DNA from: Novosphingobium rosa NBRC 15208
GTDB lineage: Bacteria > Pseudomonadota > Alphaproteobacteria > Sphingomonadales > Sphingomonadaceae
Reading direction: 5' to 3'
Assembly: GCF_001598555.1 (NCBI RefSeq)
Contig: NZ_BCZE01000049.1
Span: 1-64,000 of the forward strand
DNA: 64,000 bases
Positions 49,008 to 58,113 of this stretch are shown here, in pieces. A program made the position numbers and the translations under genes. The notes under the pieces were generated by a model. That model did no database searches, was not told the origin of the DNA, and saw only the letters and a list, made by a program, of their open reading frames with translations. How positions within the stretch are numbered: position 1 is the first letter of the stretch; the number at the start of each line of letters is the position of its first letter.

Positions 49008-50885
49008 ATGGCTGGCAAGATGGTTCGCAATCCCGGCGCGTCCGAACCGGCCGCCCTAGCCTTCCTTGCCGTGATCGGCCTGCTTGTGAGCCTGGCCGTC
49101 GGCGCGCTCACCGTGCTGTGGCGCGCCCATTTGCTGTCTTCCCATACGCCATGGGCCCGGGTGCCGGGCGCCCTCTGGGCGGTACGGTCGCTGCCGATCG
49201 TCTGGAAACCGTTCTTCGCCGGCACCGGCATCGCCATGGCACTGTGCCTGATCCTGATCGTGGCCTCGATGTTCAAGAGCCAGAAGCTGCACGGCGAGGC
49301 GCGCTGGGCCAACATTGGCGAGACCCGCAAGGGCAACCTGCTGGCCGAGGAAGGGATTTTCATCGGCAAGACCGGCGGCAAGACAATGCGCTTCGGGGGC
49401 AGCGAGCATATGATCCTTGAAGCGCCGACGCGCGCGGGCAAGGGCGTCAGCGTCGTCATCCCCAACCTGCTGCAATGGGAGGGATCGGTCGTTGTCCTCG
49501 ATGTGAAGCAGGAAAACTGGGATCTAACGGCGGGGTTTCGGGCCACCCAGCTCAAGCAACAAGTGCTGATCTTCAACCCGCTCGACAGCGCAGGCCGCAC
49601 GGCGCGCTACAATCCCTTCAGCTACATCGACCGCCGCGATTCCGTCGTGGTGATCAATGAGCTTCAGAAGATCGCGGCCATGCTGTTCCCCCTTCCGATG
49701 AAGGGCGATCCCTTCTGGGCCGAAAGCGCACGCACCGCCTTTCTCGGCGTGGCCGCCTATGTCGCCGCCACGGCGGACGATGGCGATGACGCGCTGCCCT
49801 TCACCATCGGCGAGATCTACCGCCAGCTCGCGGCGGGCGATGCCAAGAAGCGCTTTCCCCGGATCATCCGGCAGCGCGAGAAGGATGGCAAACCCTTGTC
49901 AGAGGGTTGTGTGTCGGCACTGCGGGACTGGTTTTCAGCCTCAGACAACACCTTCACCTCCATCACGAAATCCGTGACGGCCAAGATCAACCTATGGCTC
50001 AACCCCATCGTGGATGCGGCCACGTCGCAGAGCGATTTCGATCTGCGGGATTTTCGGGACAAGCGGATCTCGCTCTATCTGGGCGTCACCCCTGACGATC
50101 TGGAGCGCGTGGCTCCCATCTATAATTTGCTCTTTCAGCAGCTCATAGACCTCAACGTCCGCTCGATGCCCGGTGGCGGGCGCCACCCGGTCAAGCTCCT
50201 GCTCCTGCTCGATGAGTTCGCCCGCCTCGGCCGGGCCAGCATCATCGCCAGCGGCTTCAGCTATGTGGCTGGCTATGGCATCCGCCTCCTCCCCGTCATC
50301 CAGAGCCGCGCGCAGCTGCGCGAGGTCTATGGCAATGAGGTCACCGATGAAATCGCGGCCAACTGCGGGGTAGAGCTGGTGTTCAGGCCGAAGACCAACG
50401 CGGAGGCGAAGGAGATTTCCGAGCGCCTGGGCACCTACACCTTCCGGGCGCGATCGCGCTCGATGGGTGGGCGCAGCGGTGGCTCGGTATCAGATTCCGA
50501 TCAGCGCCGCCCTCTGCTGTTGCCGCAGGAGGTCATATTGATCCCGGAGGATGATCTTATCGTGCTGCGATCGGGCATCCCCCCGGTGGTCGGCCGGAAG
50601 GTCCGCTTCTACAAGGACAAGGCGATGGTCGCCCTCACCCAGATCACCACACCGCCCATCCCGCATGTGAAACCTGATCCGAGTGTTGCTCGCAACAGCT
50701 TGCGCGTGATCGCAGCGGCTGAAGCGGAGGCCCCATCCTCACCCACCGTCGCCGGCACAGCCTTGCCTCTCAATCCTGTCGCTATGGCGGCAGCCAATGC
50801 GGTGCCAGAGGAGAGCAAGGTCGCCACGCTTTTCAATGGCATCCTGAACATCAACCAATTCGCCGATGCTGGCGGTGAATGGTAG
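49008..50885 (+). CDS. virD4: VirD4/TraG coupling protein
   Basis: A 625-residue type IV coupling protein. Two N-terminal membrane helices (about 15-40 and 70-90), Walker A LEAPTRAGKGVSVVIPNLL (about 140-158), VLDVKQENWDLTAGFR, Walker B LLLLDEFARLGRA (about 402-414) and IRLLPVIQSRAQLREVYG. It brings the relaxase-DNA complex to the channel. Last gene of the operon; its stop codon lies inside a 15-bp-arm hairpin. Confidence 0.95.
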   Translation: MAGKMVRNPGASEPAALAFLAVIGLLVSLAVGALTVLWRAHLLSSHTPWARVPGALWAVRSLPIVWKPFFAGTGIAMALCLILIVASMFKSQKLHGEARWANIGETRKGNLLAEEGIFIGKTGGKTMRFGGSEHMILEAPTRAGKGVSVVIPNLLQWEGSVVVLDVKQENWDLTAGFRATQLKQQVLIFNPLDSAGRTARYNPFSYIDRRDSVVVINELQKIAAMLFPLPMKGDPFWAESARTAFLGVAAYVAATADDGDDALPFTIGEIYRQLAAGDAKKRFPRIIRQREKDGKPLSEGCVSALRDWFSASDNTFTSITKSVTAKINLWLNPIVDAATSQSDFDLRDFRDKRISLYLGVTPDDLERVAPIYNLLFQQLIDLNVRSMPGGGRHPVKLLLLLDEFARLGRASIIASGFSYVAGYGIRLLPVIQSRAQLREVYGNEVTDEIAANCGVELVFRPKTNAEAKEISERLGTYTFRARSRSMGGRSGGSVSDSDQRRPLLLPQEVILIPEDDLIVLRSGIPPVVGRKVRFYKDKAMVALTQITTPPIPHVKPDPSVARNSLRVIAAAEAEAPSSPTVAGTALPLNPVAMAAANAVPEESKVATLFNGILNINQFADAGGEW

Positions 50886-50908
50886 CTATATGGTAGCTAC
50901 CATTCACC
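50874..50908. terminator. 15-bp-arm hairpin over the virD4 stop codon
   Basis: GGTGAATGGTAGCTA (50874-50888) and TAGCTACCATTCACC (50894-50908) are perfect inverted arms with a 5-bp spacer. It lies between the converging virD4 and zeta genes and could end both transcripts, although no T-tract follows on either strand. Confidence 0.65.
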
Positions 50909-50981
50909 GGAGCAATTGGTGGATCGGCGCGCTCTACCAGCTTGGCTACCTTTGGTTTGGGAATGCTGATCCGGCTGCGCT

Positions 50982-51857
50982 TTAACGCTCCGGGTCAATT
51001 CGCTGGGGACCATCTTGCTCTGGCCGCTGCACGGGCACCTGTCTGACCATACCAAGCCGCTCAAATGCTGGCAGCAAACGATCATATTCCGCGCTGACAT
51101 AGGCACGCCCCTCGGCCGTCAATGGCCGATCGCGCTCATCTTGGACAATGGCGCGGGCGCGCTGCTCCCCATCCCTCATCGGGCCAGTCAAATCGAAGCT
51201 GTGAATGATCTCGCCACCCCGGCGATAGATCGTCAACCGATCAGCGAGCCGCCCGTCCTGAAGTCGGTCAAGTGTGTCCAGCATACCATCCAGCGCCGCT
51301 TGATGGGCCTGGGGAGTGGTCATGCGCCCGACGCCCCTGCTCTCCTTCTGCGCAATATAGCGCTGCATAATGCCCAGGCTGGACAGTTCCGGACTTATCG
51401 CCAGGGCACGCGCTTCCGTCTGATAGCCTGCATCACGAAACCGCTGAAGCGTGGCCGCCACCACATCCGGGCTGCGCATGGTCCCCTCAACCAGCACGTT
51501 GACGCGCCGCTTTGCTGCGTCATCGAGCGCCATCTCGACCAGTCGGCCGGAATCCCGATCTGTGTAGAAGGCCGCGGTCTGATCATCCTCGCGCTGGAGC
51601 CGCCGATAGTGCGGGAGGAAGGCGCGCAGGTCGTCGCCTATGATCTTGGCCACCCCGCCATGGTCGAACAATTCCCTGTCGGCCTGATATTGCATGGGTG
51701 TCTTGCCTGCACCTGGCTGACCACCCAGCAGAATGGCAATGGGTTGATCGACCGGTCGCGCGGCCCTGAAGATGACCGGCGCCACATCCTGTTCGTAGAT
51801 CTCGCGCAGGCGAGCCGGGCCAAGGCTATAGCGCTCAGGGTCAGGCGTCGTAGCCAT
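50982..51857 (-). CDS. Zeta-toxin-family kinase
   Basis: A 291-residue P-loop protein of the zeta toxin/PezT family, which phosphorylates UDP-N-acetylglucosamine precursors or related substrates to stop cell-wall synthesis. Walker A ILLGGQPGAGKTPMQ (about 41-55) has Pro after GKT. Further motifs are GDDLRAFLPHY (substrate Asp) and NVLVEGTMRSPDVV (about 120-133). It is last in the mobilisation operon and preceded by a 97-residue gene that may be its antitoxin. It may instead be a conjugation-linked kinase without toxic action. Confidence 0.85.
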   Translation of the reverse strand: MATTPDPERYSLGPARLREIYEQDVAPVIFRAARPVDQPIAILLGGQPGAGKTPMQYQADRELFDHGGVAKIIGDDLRAFLPHYRRLQREDDQTAAFYTDRDSGRLVEMALDDAAKRRVNVLVEGTMRSPDVVAATLQRFRDAGYQTEARALAISPELSSLGIMQRYIAQKESRGVGRMTTPQAHQAALDGMLDTLDRLQDGRLADRLTIYRRGGEIIHSFDLTGPMRDGEQRARAIVQDERDRPLTAEGRAYVSAEYDRLLPAFERLGMVRQVPVQRPEQDGPQRIDPER

Positions 51858-51865
51858 GGCGCAGA

Positions 51866-52159
51866 TCAGGCCGCCTTGGCGTTCGATCCGGCAGCATCGC
51901 GCGCCCGCACGATCGCGCTGTATTCGCGCAGCACTTCGGCCACGCTGGCATCGTCGGTCGTAGCCAGGGCATCGCCAACATCGCGAGCCTGCATAATCCG
52001 CATTTTTAGCCAGGCAATCCGCTGCTCCAGCGGCGGAGAAGCGTTCCGGGCGTGTTCGATGTCCTCACTGTACCCCGCGATCACATCATTGATCGCCTCA
52101 AGCGCCGCCTCAAAGGCGATGGCCTGATCTTGGGTCCAAAGGGGCTTACTCTCGCTCAT
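51866..52159 (-). CDS. Putative antitoxin or partner of the zeta-type kinase
   Basis: A 97-residue acidic helical protein (MSESKPLWTQDQAIAFEAALEAINDVIAGYSEDIEHARN in parts). AAGGACAG precedes the ATG at 52159. It ends 8 bp before the zeta start, the usual antitoxin-toxin order. The sequence does not match classical epsilon antitoxin as far as I can see, so the role is inferred from position and size. Confidence 0.65.
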   Translation of the reverse strand: MSESKPLWTQDQAIAFEAALEAINDVIAGYSEDIEHARNASPPLEQRIAWLKMRIMQARDVGDALATTDDASVAEVLREYSAIVRARDAAGSNAKAA

Positions 52160-52199
52160 GGCTCTGTCCTTAGCATTGTCTGGCCGGTTTGTCGCTGCT

Positions 52200-53039
52200 T
52201 CAGCGTTTCGGCCCGTCCCGCTCAACCGTAGGGTCATCATCCCCGAAGGCGGATCGCAAACGCGGCGTCAGGCGCTGACCCTCCGCGATGTGGTCTCCCA
52301 TCTTCTGGTGCATTTTCTCGATCATCGCGCGCGTGATCCCCTCACCTTCCTCCAACTGCTCGAACACATCGACGGCGCCCGCCAGCTCGGCTTCCCCGTA
52401 AAGAAGCGGCGATGGCCCCGCCCGCCAGATCGCCGCCAGTTGTGCAGCCCGCTTCGCGGTGGCCTCTGAAGACCTGTCCCGCTCAACCGGGCGAGCGGGG
52501 AACTCCGGCACGGCAACATAACGACGCCGCAACTCCTCACGCGACACGGCTGCCATCCGATAACGCAAGGCAAGGTCGTCCACCGTTTCAGTCGGCGATG
52601 GCTGAAATTGCTGGGTCAAGATCACGGCAAGGTCCAGCGTGCTGAGCTTGGCCGACACGTCGCGCCACCGTTCCAGCGACCGATCGGGTGAGTGTCGCTC
52701 GGCAGGCATCTCGCGCCGGAAGCGCTCTAGGGACGGATCTGCCAGAAGATCCGCTGGCAGTTGCGTCGGGGCGCCGGTTGCCGCTGCGTGTGTGAAGGCA
52801 GTCAGCCGTGATAGCGTCGCCAATTGACCTCGTACTGATTTCTCGCTCTCGATCTGCTTGGCAAGAATGATCTCAAGCGCCGGCTCGATGTCGGTAAGAC
52901 CCGCCTGCCCACTGTCGATGGAGTTGAGACGGTCCTCAATCCCGTCAAGCCGGTCTTGCACGGTGTCGATCTGGCCCCGCAGCAGTGTGAGGCTATCGAG
53001 AACAGCAGCCAGCAAGACGGTGGACTTGTCGTCGCTCAT
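52200..53039 (-). CDS. Coiled-coil protein of the mobilisation operon
   Basis: A 279-residue soluble protein. The start holds a regular coiled coil (SLTLLRGQIDTVQDRLDGIEDRLNSIDSG in parts, about 16-45). The remainder is charged and helical without a recognised domain. Its start overlaps the relaxase stop by 4 bp. A relaxosome accessory role is inferred from position. Confidence 0.7.
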   Translation of the reverse strand: MSDDKSTVLLAAVLDSLTLLRGQIDTVQDRLDGIEDRLNSIDSGQAGLTDIEPALEIILAKQIESEKSVRGQLATLSRLTAFTHAAATGAPTQLPADLLADPSLERFRREMPAERHSPDRSLERWRDVSAKLSTLDLAVILTQQFQPSPTETVDDLALRYRMAAVSREELRRRYVAVPEFPARPVERDRSSEATAKRAAQLAAIWRAGPSPLLYGEAELAGAVDVFEQLEEGEGITRAMIEKMHQKMGDHIAEGQRLTPRLRSAFGDDDPTVERDGPKR

Positions 53040-54496
53040 CGCTCCGGTCCTTCCCGATCCCGCGACCGATCGCGCTCACGGGTCTGCCGCTCACGCTCTT
53101 GCTCTTCAACCCTGCGCGCGCTGTCATCGATGCGTGTATCCTTCACCCGATCGGCGCTGTGGTCATCCGCGAGATGCATCATCTTGCGCAGCGTATCCGC
53201 CCCCTCACGAGATGATCCAGTAGGGCCATGCTGCTGTCCCTGCGCGAGCCGGTCAGCGCGTGCCCGCTCACGCTCTTCTGCTTTGATACGTAGCGCATCA
53301 TGCGCCTGGGCTGCACGCGCCAGCGCTGCCGATGCAGGATCTGCCACGTCGATCATAGGTCTGTCGATGATCGCGACGCCCCCCTCATGAGGGACTTCAC
53401 CCTTTTCAATCTCCTGCTCGCGTGGGGCCCGCACGGAGTTTGCTTCGGGCGTCGGGAGGGACGCGGTGAACCGTCTCAGGCTGACAGCAACCTCACGGTC
53501 GCGCGGGTCTGGCGATCCAGCAAGCTCGGCAATCGAGCGCTCATAGGCGTGACGCACCGCATCCTGACGCTGGCGCAAAACGGCGTCCACGGGGTCGGTA
53601 ATACCCGCTGCCCGTAACCGAGCAGCCCGCTCCTCGCGCCCGACATCAAGGCGTGGAACCTGGCCCTTCTCGCGCACCTTACGCGCGGCGATTGGCTCAT
53701 GCTTGGGATCTACACCCCTCGCCCGCGCGGCGGTAGCATTGGCTTCGATGCCCCTCCCCCGCAACTTTTCGGCGAAGCGCTGGCGGTAACGATAGAAGTC
53801 ATCGCGGGTCGGGTGAAAGCGCCGTCCATCGTGATCCCTCCGGGCAATCGTCAGGTGGACATGGGGATGGTTGCGATCCTGATGGAGCGCCGCAACCCAT
53901 GAACGATTGGCAAACTCCTCCCGGGCAAAATCCAGCGCTGCATCCCGAAGCCCATGCGGATCTGTCCCTGCCGGCATGGAGAGGATCATCGAAATCGAGG
54001 TCGCCCCTTTCCGCCGAGCATCCGAACCCATCTCCCATTCCTGCCAGTCTTGGGCGAGGATCTGCATGTCACGGCCATCGTGCAGCACGTCGCCATCACT
54101 CGTATAGAGCGCCACCTGTTTGTCGTCACCGTGCCCCAGACGGCTGATGTAGGTGAAGTTGGCCAGCACATGCCCACCACCATGCTGGCGCCCCGTCGCG
54201 CGCACCATCACCTCTGGCACGCGGCGCGCTGTACGGTCCATCGTGGCGATTGCGCGGCGACTGACCGTCGCGTGATTGCCACCACCGAAAGCATGCTTTG
54301 CCTGAACGCTCGGTCGATGGCCGTAGGAAGACAGAGGAGGTCTTGCTAGCGCAGAGGCCAAGGCAATACCCAGCATGGTCCCGCCTGCTTTCGACGGCGT
54401 CCCCTTCCCTCCCCCGGAACCAAGCCGGTATTTTTTGGGCGGTGCAAACACCCCGGCCATTGTGTCAAGCGTGCCAGATGACAGGCGTAAACTCAT
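53036..54496 (-). CDS. Relaxase / mobilisation nuclease
   Basis: A 486-residue protein. The relaxase domain occupies about residues 90-270: candidate tyrosine in NFTYISRLG, and the three-histidine motif in WVAALHQDRNHPHVHLTIARRD in parts (HxDxxHPHxH). It nicks oriT and pilots the strand through the T4SS. The C-terminal third is extremely Arg/Glu/Asp-rich. Overlaps mobC by 4 bp and sits downstream of the nick-site candidate. Confidence 0.88.
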   Translation of the reverse strand: MSLRLSSGTLDTMAGVFAPPKKYRLGSGGGKGTPSKAGGTMLGIALASALARPPLSSYGHRPSVQAKHAFGGGNHATVSRRAIATMDRTARRVPEVMVRATGRQHGGGHVLANFTYISRLGHGDDKQVALYTSDGDVLHDGRDMQILAQDWQEWEMGSDARRKGATSISMILSMPAGTDPHGLRDAALDFAREEFANRSWVAALHQDRNHPHVHLTIARRDHDGRRFHPTRDDFYRYRQRFAEKLRGRGIEANATAARARGVDPKHEPIAARKVREKGQVPRLDVGREERAARLRAAGITDPVDAVLRQRQDAVRHAYERSIAELAGSPDPRDREVAVSLRRFTASLPTPEANSVRAPREQEIEKGEVPHEGGVAIIDRPMIDVADPASAALARAAQAHDALRIKAEERERARADRLAQGQQHGPTGSSREGADTLRKMMHLADDHSADRVKDTRIDDSARRVEEQERERQTRERDRSRDREGPER

Positions 54497-55074
54497 GACC
54501 GCCGATCCTTGAAAGCGTCGATCCAGTAGCCGACTTCTCCGCCTACATAGGACGAAAGCGACCGCCGGACCTCGAACAACAATCCCTTCAGATCGGCACA
54601 GGTTTCGAGGAAGGGTTCGGCAATGCGCCCCATATCGAGCGTACTGCCGGGCTGGTTGGCGGCGTTCATAGCGTGAACGGCCTGGTTGATGTTGCGACCG
54701 ATGGCCAGCACCTGCTTGCGCAGCTTGCCCATCTCTCCCTGCGTGATGGGCGCGAGACGGAGCATGCCGGCCTTATCCCATAGCTGCCAGCGCAAGGCCC
54801 GCTTGATCCACTCGTTTCGGCTCAGCCCTAACGGCGCCCCAACGGCATCGATCGCCTCGATCTCCTGCCGATGGAGCCGCACCGTCACGCGGATTTGGTC
54901 GTCAGGATGAGCCCTGCCGCCTCGCTCGATCAGCGGCAGCGCGTCATTCTCGGGTAAGACGACTGCCCGCGCCAAGACGTTCGTGATCCATGCGCTGCGG
55001 CTCTGGCCTTGCACGGACGCGATACGGTCGATCTCAGCGACCAGTTCATCCTTCAATCGCAGGCTGACTACCAT
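54493..55074 (-). CDS. mobC: MobC-like relaxosome accessory protein
   Basis: A 193-residue protein with two ribbon-helix-helix-like segments (VVSLRLKDELVAEIDRIASVQGQSRSAWITNVLARA and IRVTVRLHRQEIEAIDAVGAPLGLSRNEWIKRAL, cited in parts) and the MobC signature KLRKQVLAIGRNINQAVHAMN in parts. It would bind the oriT repeats and load the relaxase. First gene of the mobilisation operon; oriT candidate 50-70 bp upstream. Confidence 0.85.
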   Translation of the reverse strand: MVVSLRLKDELVAEIDRIASVQGQSRSAWITNVLARAVVLPENDALPLIERGGRAHPDDQIRVTVRLHRQEIEAIDAVGAPLGLSRNEWIKRALRWQLWDKAGMLRLAPITQGEMGKLRKQVLAIGRNINQAVHAMNAANQPGSTLDMGRIAEPFLETCADLKGLLFEVRRSLSSYVGGEVGYWIDAFKDRRS

Positions 55075-55122
55075 CTCTCAAGCCCCGTGCAGCGGCGCCA
55101 AAAGCACAATGTCATACATTGG

Positions 55123-55143
55123 TGCCAATTGGCATATCCTGCC
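55123..55143. other. oriT candidate with IncP-like nick sequence
   Basis: The perfect palindrome TGCCAATTGGCA (55123-55134) abuts ATATCCTGCC (55134-55143). This contains the ATCCTG/C nick core known from RP4-type (MOBP) origins, placed just after an inverted repeat and upstream of mobC. The nick would fall between 55141 and 55142. The remaining 55144-55413 has a CAACCCC/GGGGTTG dyad and no gene. Confidence 0.7.
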
Positions 55144-55413
55144 ATACCTCGACCTTGAGCCTTCTATCCTCCTCAACCCCACCCAAACTTGTAACTTTTG
55201 GACAAAGACGTGGAAGAGGGGTTGGTATCGGATAGTCTGCGTCAAAGTGAGAATATCTATCCGTTCTTGGCGGACGCCGCGCAAGCGAGCTGATTCCATT
55301 GCACGATGATTCGGTACTTCTAAGCGATCAACAGAGTATTAGCTAATCTGGAAATCACAGACAGCATCAGACATGATGAGCGGGCAGGAAAAGCCACCGC
55401 AAAACGGAGTGAA

Positions 55414-55686
55414 ATGATGCCCCGCACCTCCAAAAAATCCGACGATCTCGCCACCATCGAAGCGCGCCGCGATGCCTTGCGCGAAGAACTGGCCCAACTC
55501 GATGAACGCGCCAGACTTGCAGAGCTGGCCGCGCGCGATGCTGGCCGTCCCGTGCTGATTGCGGCGCTCGAACGGATCAAGATCGCGGCTATGGACAAGT
55601 CCGATGCAAAAGCAATTGCCGCAGCCATTGGACAGCACGGCGGCAGGTTTGTCGCAGATCGCCTGGCTGCTGCGGCAACGTCATGA
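55414..55686 (+). CDS. Small coiled-coil conjugation-associated protein
   Basis: A 90-residue protein (CGGAG before the ATG). Basic start (MMPRTSKKSDD), then ATIEARRDALREELAQLDERARLAELAARDAG in parts, a long amphipathic coiled coil, then a Lys/Ala helix. Such TraC-like small proteins are common beside relaxase genes of alphaproteobacterial plasmids; I cannot assign a function. Confidence 0.65.
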   Translation: MMPRTSKKSDDLATIEARRDALREELAQLDERARLAELAARDAGRPVLIAALERIKIAAMDKSDAKAIAAAIGQHGGRFVADRLAAAATS

Positions 55687-55720
55687 GGTCGTCATCGGAC
55701 TGACATGAGCGAGTTCATTT

Positions 55721-55759
55721 AAAGGGAGAGGAAAGGTCTTAAAGCCCCCCTCTCCCTTT
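55721..55759. terminator. Hairpin terminator between convergent genes
   Basis: AAAGGGAGAGG (55721-55731) and CCTCTCCCTTT (55749-55759) are perfect 11-bp arms with a 17-nt loop, between the 55414 gene and the KAP NTPase end. The minus-strand product ends in AAATGAAC, so a T-tract is lacking; it may serve both directions. Confidence 0.6.
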
Positions 55760-55810
55760 ACGAGCCTCGGCCATCGCCCTCCCAGCGAGGTCTAATTGTC
55801 AAACCGGTCG

Positions 55811-57242
55811 CTATTTCCAAACTCGTTTCACAAGATCGTCCATGAGTTGCTTGATTGCCGGCAGCCTCGCATTCAGCCGAGCCGTGAGGATACCTTTGAA
55901 AGGTGCAGGCGCAGCATTGGCCTTTTCCCATAAGCGCTCTTCGAGGCTTTCTAACCACCCTGCCTCTTCGGCAAGTTCTGGGTAAACTCTGCCCTTGCTG
56001 TACCGCTCCTCCAGCGCAGCGAAGAGATTCCGGTCGATCAGATCATCATCAATGAGGAGATCGCTAAAATCCTCGACCGGGATAAATTGCAAAATTGCCG
56101 CTCCACCGTAGCCCCCGTTGGGCTCATCAGCATCGGTCAAAGCAATATAGGTCCCTTCCGACCTCAAATGTTCGAGTACGGCACTGGCTTTGCCCCGAAG
56201 CTCCTGACGATGCATGCCCTCAACGGCGCGCCTGAGATGCTTTTTTATGGCTTCGAAGGCTGCGTCATCCTGTTCCTGATAGCCGCATTGTCCCCAGCTC
56301 TCGGCATCAATGCCGTTGAACACCGAAATTTCTGGCTCCAAGGTCCCCTTCTCCACCAGGCCATTGATGTAGTCACAGAACGTCTTTTCGATGTCAGGGA
56401 AAATGATATCACCGCACTTTGCTATCCCAAGAGCAACCCCCGCAAAGTGAAGTATCTCGCCCGGATTGGTGACTTCATGCTCAGCAAATCTTTTGATGGT
56501 CTCCGCCCGCAGCGAGGTATAGACCGATGCCTTCATATACATCCAATCATACATCGATCGCCACAGAGGCGCCGCGCGATAGCCAACGATAAGCGGATGC
56601 TCGGCCAGGGTCGCATTGATTTCAGAAAGCGATAACGTGCCCGATGCCGTCAGCTTTCCGATAAGCCGCGGCGCGATCAGGGGGGCGCCCCAGTCAATCA
56701 TCGGATATCGCTTCGCCAGATTTTTTTCCGTTTCATTTGGCGCGCCACCCGCTGCGGGATTGCTGCGTGAACCCAGCTTTTCAAGTTGATCAAGGCTGAG
56801 TCGGTCGGCGCGAATTTCCATACCTATCGCGACCATCAGGAGCAGCAATGCTTTCAGGGCTTGCGGCTTGTCCGTCAGTTTCGGGTCCGCCCGTTCGACC
56901 AGTCGATCAAAATCCCCCAACGCAGCTCTGAGGCTACGATAGTTATTCAATTCGCTGGCACGGAATGCTGCCAGGAGATCGCCTCGGTTCGCCTCGACCG
57001 CTTCTCTGGCAGTTGTTGACCCCAGGTCTGCCTCGAGCGCTGTCAAGACAGCATCGGGGTTTGACATAACCGTTAGGGTCCGCCCGATCACCTTTTCACG
57101 TTGGGTTCGATAGGTCTCATCGTCCGCAAAGGGCTGCTGGTTAGCGATGACAATGACCTTGAAAGCCTTGTTTTCGACGAAGCTGTTGATCAGCCCAAGC
57201 GCATCCGCCGGCTTGATGCTGGTGCGTTCAAGATCGTCAAAC
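55811..57242 (-). pseudogene. KAP-type P-loop NTPase, C-terminal part (split by IS21 element)
   Basis: About 477 codons, open from the IS border to the stop. It begins with the Walker B half FDDLERTSIKPADALGLIN and IVIANQQPF (sensor Asn), followed by a long helical region (LLLLMVAIGMEIRADRL, DYINGLVEKGTLEPE) with no recognised domain. Together with 59821-60209 it forms one gene: removing the element and one target copy gives 1815 bp, exactly 605 codons, in frame. The fragment could still be translated from the GTG at 57091 but lacks Walker A. Confidence 0.85.
57237..57242. repeat. Target-site duplication TCAAAC, left copy
   Basis: Matches 59821-59826. The 6-bp duplication defines the borders of the IS21-family insertion. 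Confidence 0.9.
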
Positions 57243-57361
57243 TGCGGATTCCGACGATGCCGGCCGGCTATTCCGATCTGATCCCGGCCACCGTTCCGAT
57301 TTGATCCCGGTCGGGTGAAGCAAGATCGTGGGCGGGTAATGGCATGCGTTTTTTGTTTGGG

Positions 57362-58102
57362 TCAAGCGGCTTGGCTGACGGCGCTGCGGCGCATGGATTC
57401 ACCGGATAGTTCGAGGCGGTGGGCGTTGTGGACGAGGCGGTCGAGGATGGCGTCGGCGTAAGTGGGATCGCCGATCAGATCGAACCAGCGCGCCACTGGT
57501 AGCTGGCTGGTCACCAATGTCGATCGCCGGCCGTATCGGTCTTCGAGGATTTCGAGCAGGTGATGGCGAGCATTGCCATCGAGGGGTTCGAGGCCCCAGT
57601 CGTCGAGGATCAGCAGATCGACGCGCGCCAGGCTTTTCATGCGCGCCGCGATGCGGCCATCGCCCTTGGCCAGCGACAGCTCGTCGATCAGTCGCGGCAG
57701 ACGGGTGTAGAGAACCGAGCGATTGTCGCGGCAAGCCTGGTGACCGATTGCGCAACCGAGCCAACTTTTGCCAACCCCTGCTGGCCCGATGATGGCGCAG
57801 TTTTCGTGGGCGGCGATCCAGTTGCCCTTGATCAGCATTTCGAACGCACGCCGATCAAGCCCGCGCGTGGCGCGGTAATCCACGTCTTCGGGCACGGCAT
57901 GGTGACGTAGCTTGGCATGACGCAGGCGAAGCGCGAGGCGGCGATCATTACGCCAGGTCGCTTCGTGGTCGAGCAGCAGAGCCAGCCATTCGGCATGGCT
58001 CAGGCTGGCGGCATCGCCGTTGCCATCGAGATCCGCGAAGGCATGGGCCATGCCGGTCAACCCGAGCTGGTTCAACTGGTCAAGGGTCGGGTGTTTGAGC
58101 AT
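57362..58102 (-). CDS. istB: IS21-family transposition helper ATPase
   Basis: A 246-residue AAA+ ATPase: Walker A IIGPAGVGKSWLGCAIGHQA in parts (about 104-115), Walker B VDLLILDDWGLEPLD (about 161-175), sensor STLVTSQLP. It directs the IstA transposase to target DNA. It begins 11 bp after the istA stop. Confidence 0.95.
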   Translation of the reverse strand: MLKHPTLDQLNQLGLTGMAHAFADLDGNGDAASLSHAEWLALLLDHEATWRNDRRLALRLRHAKLRHHAVPEDVDYRATRGLDRRAFEMLIKGNWIAAHENCAIIGPAGVGKSWLGCAIGHQACRDNRSVLYTRLPRLIDELSLAKGDGRIAARMKSLARVDLLILDDWGLEPLDGNARHHLLEILEDRYGRRSTLVTSQLPVARWFDLIGDPTYADAILDRLVHNAHRLELSGESMRRSAVSQAA

Positions 58103-58113
58103 TGTTGCGCCTT

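Noticed and set aside
55197-55207. TTTGGAC near oriT as a trans partner for the GUCCAAA loops at 5698-5776
   Set aside because: A 7-mer match is expected several times by chance in 64 kb, and no hairpin presents it.
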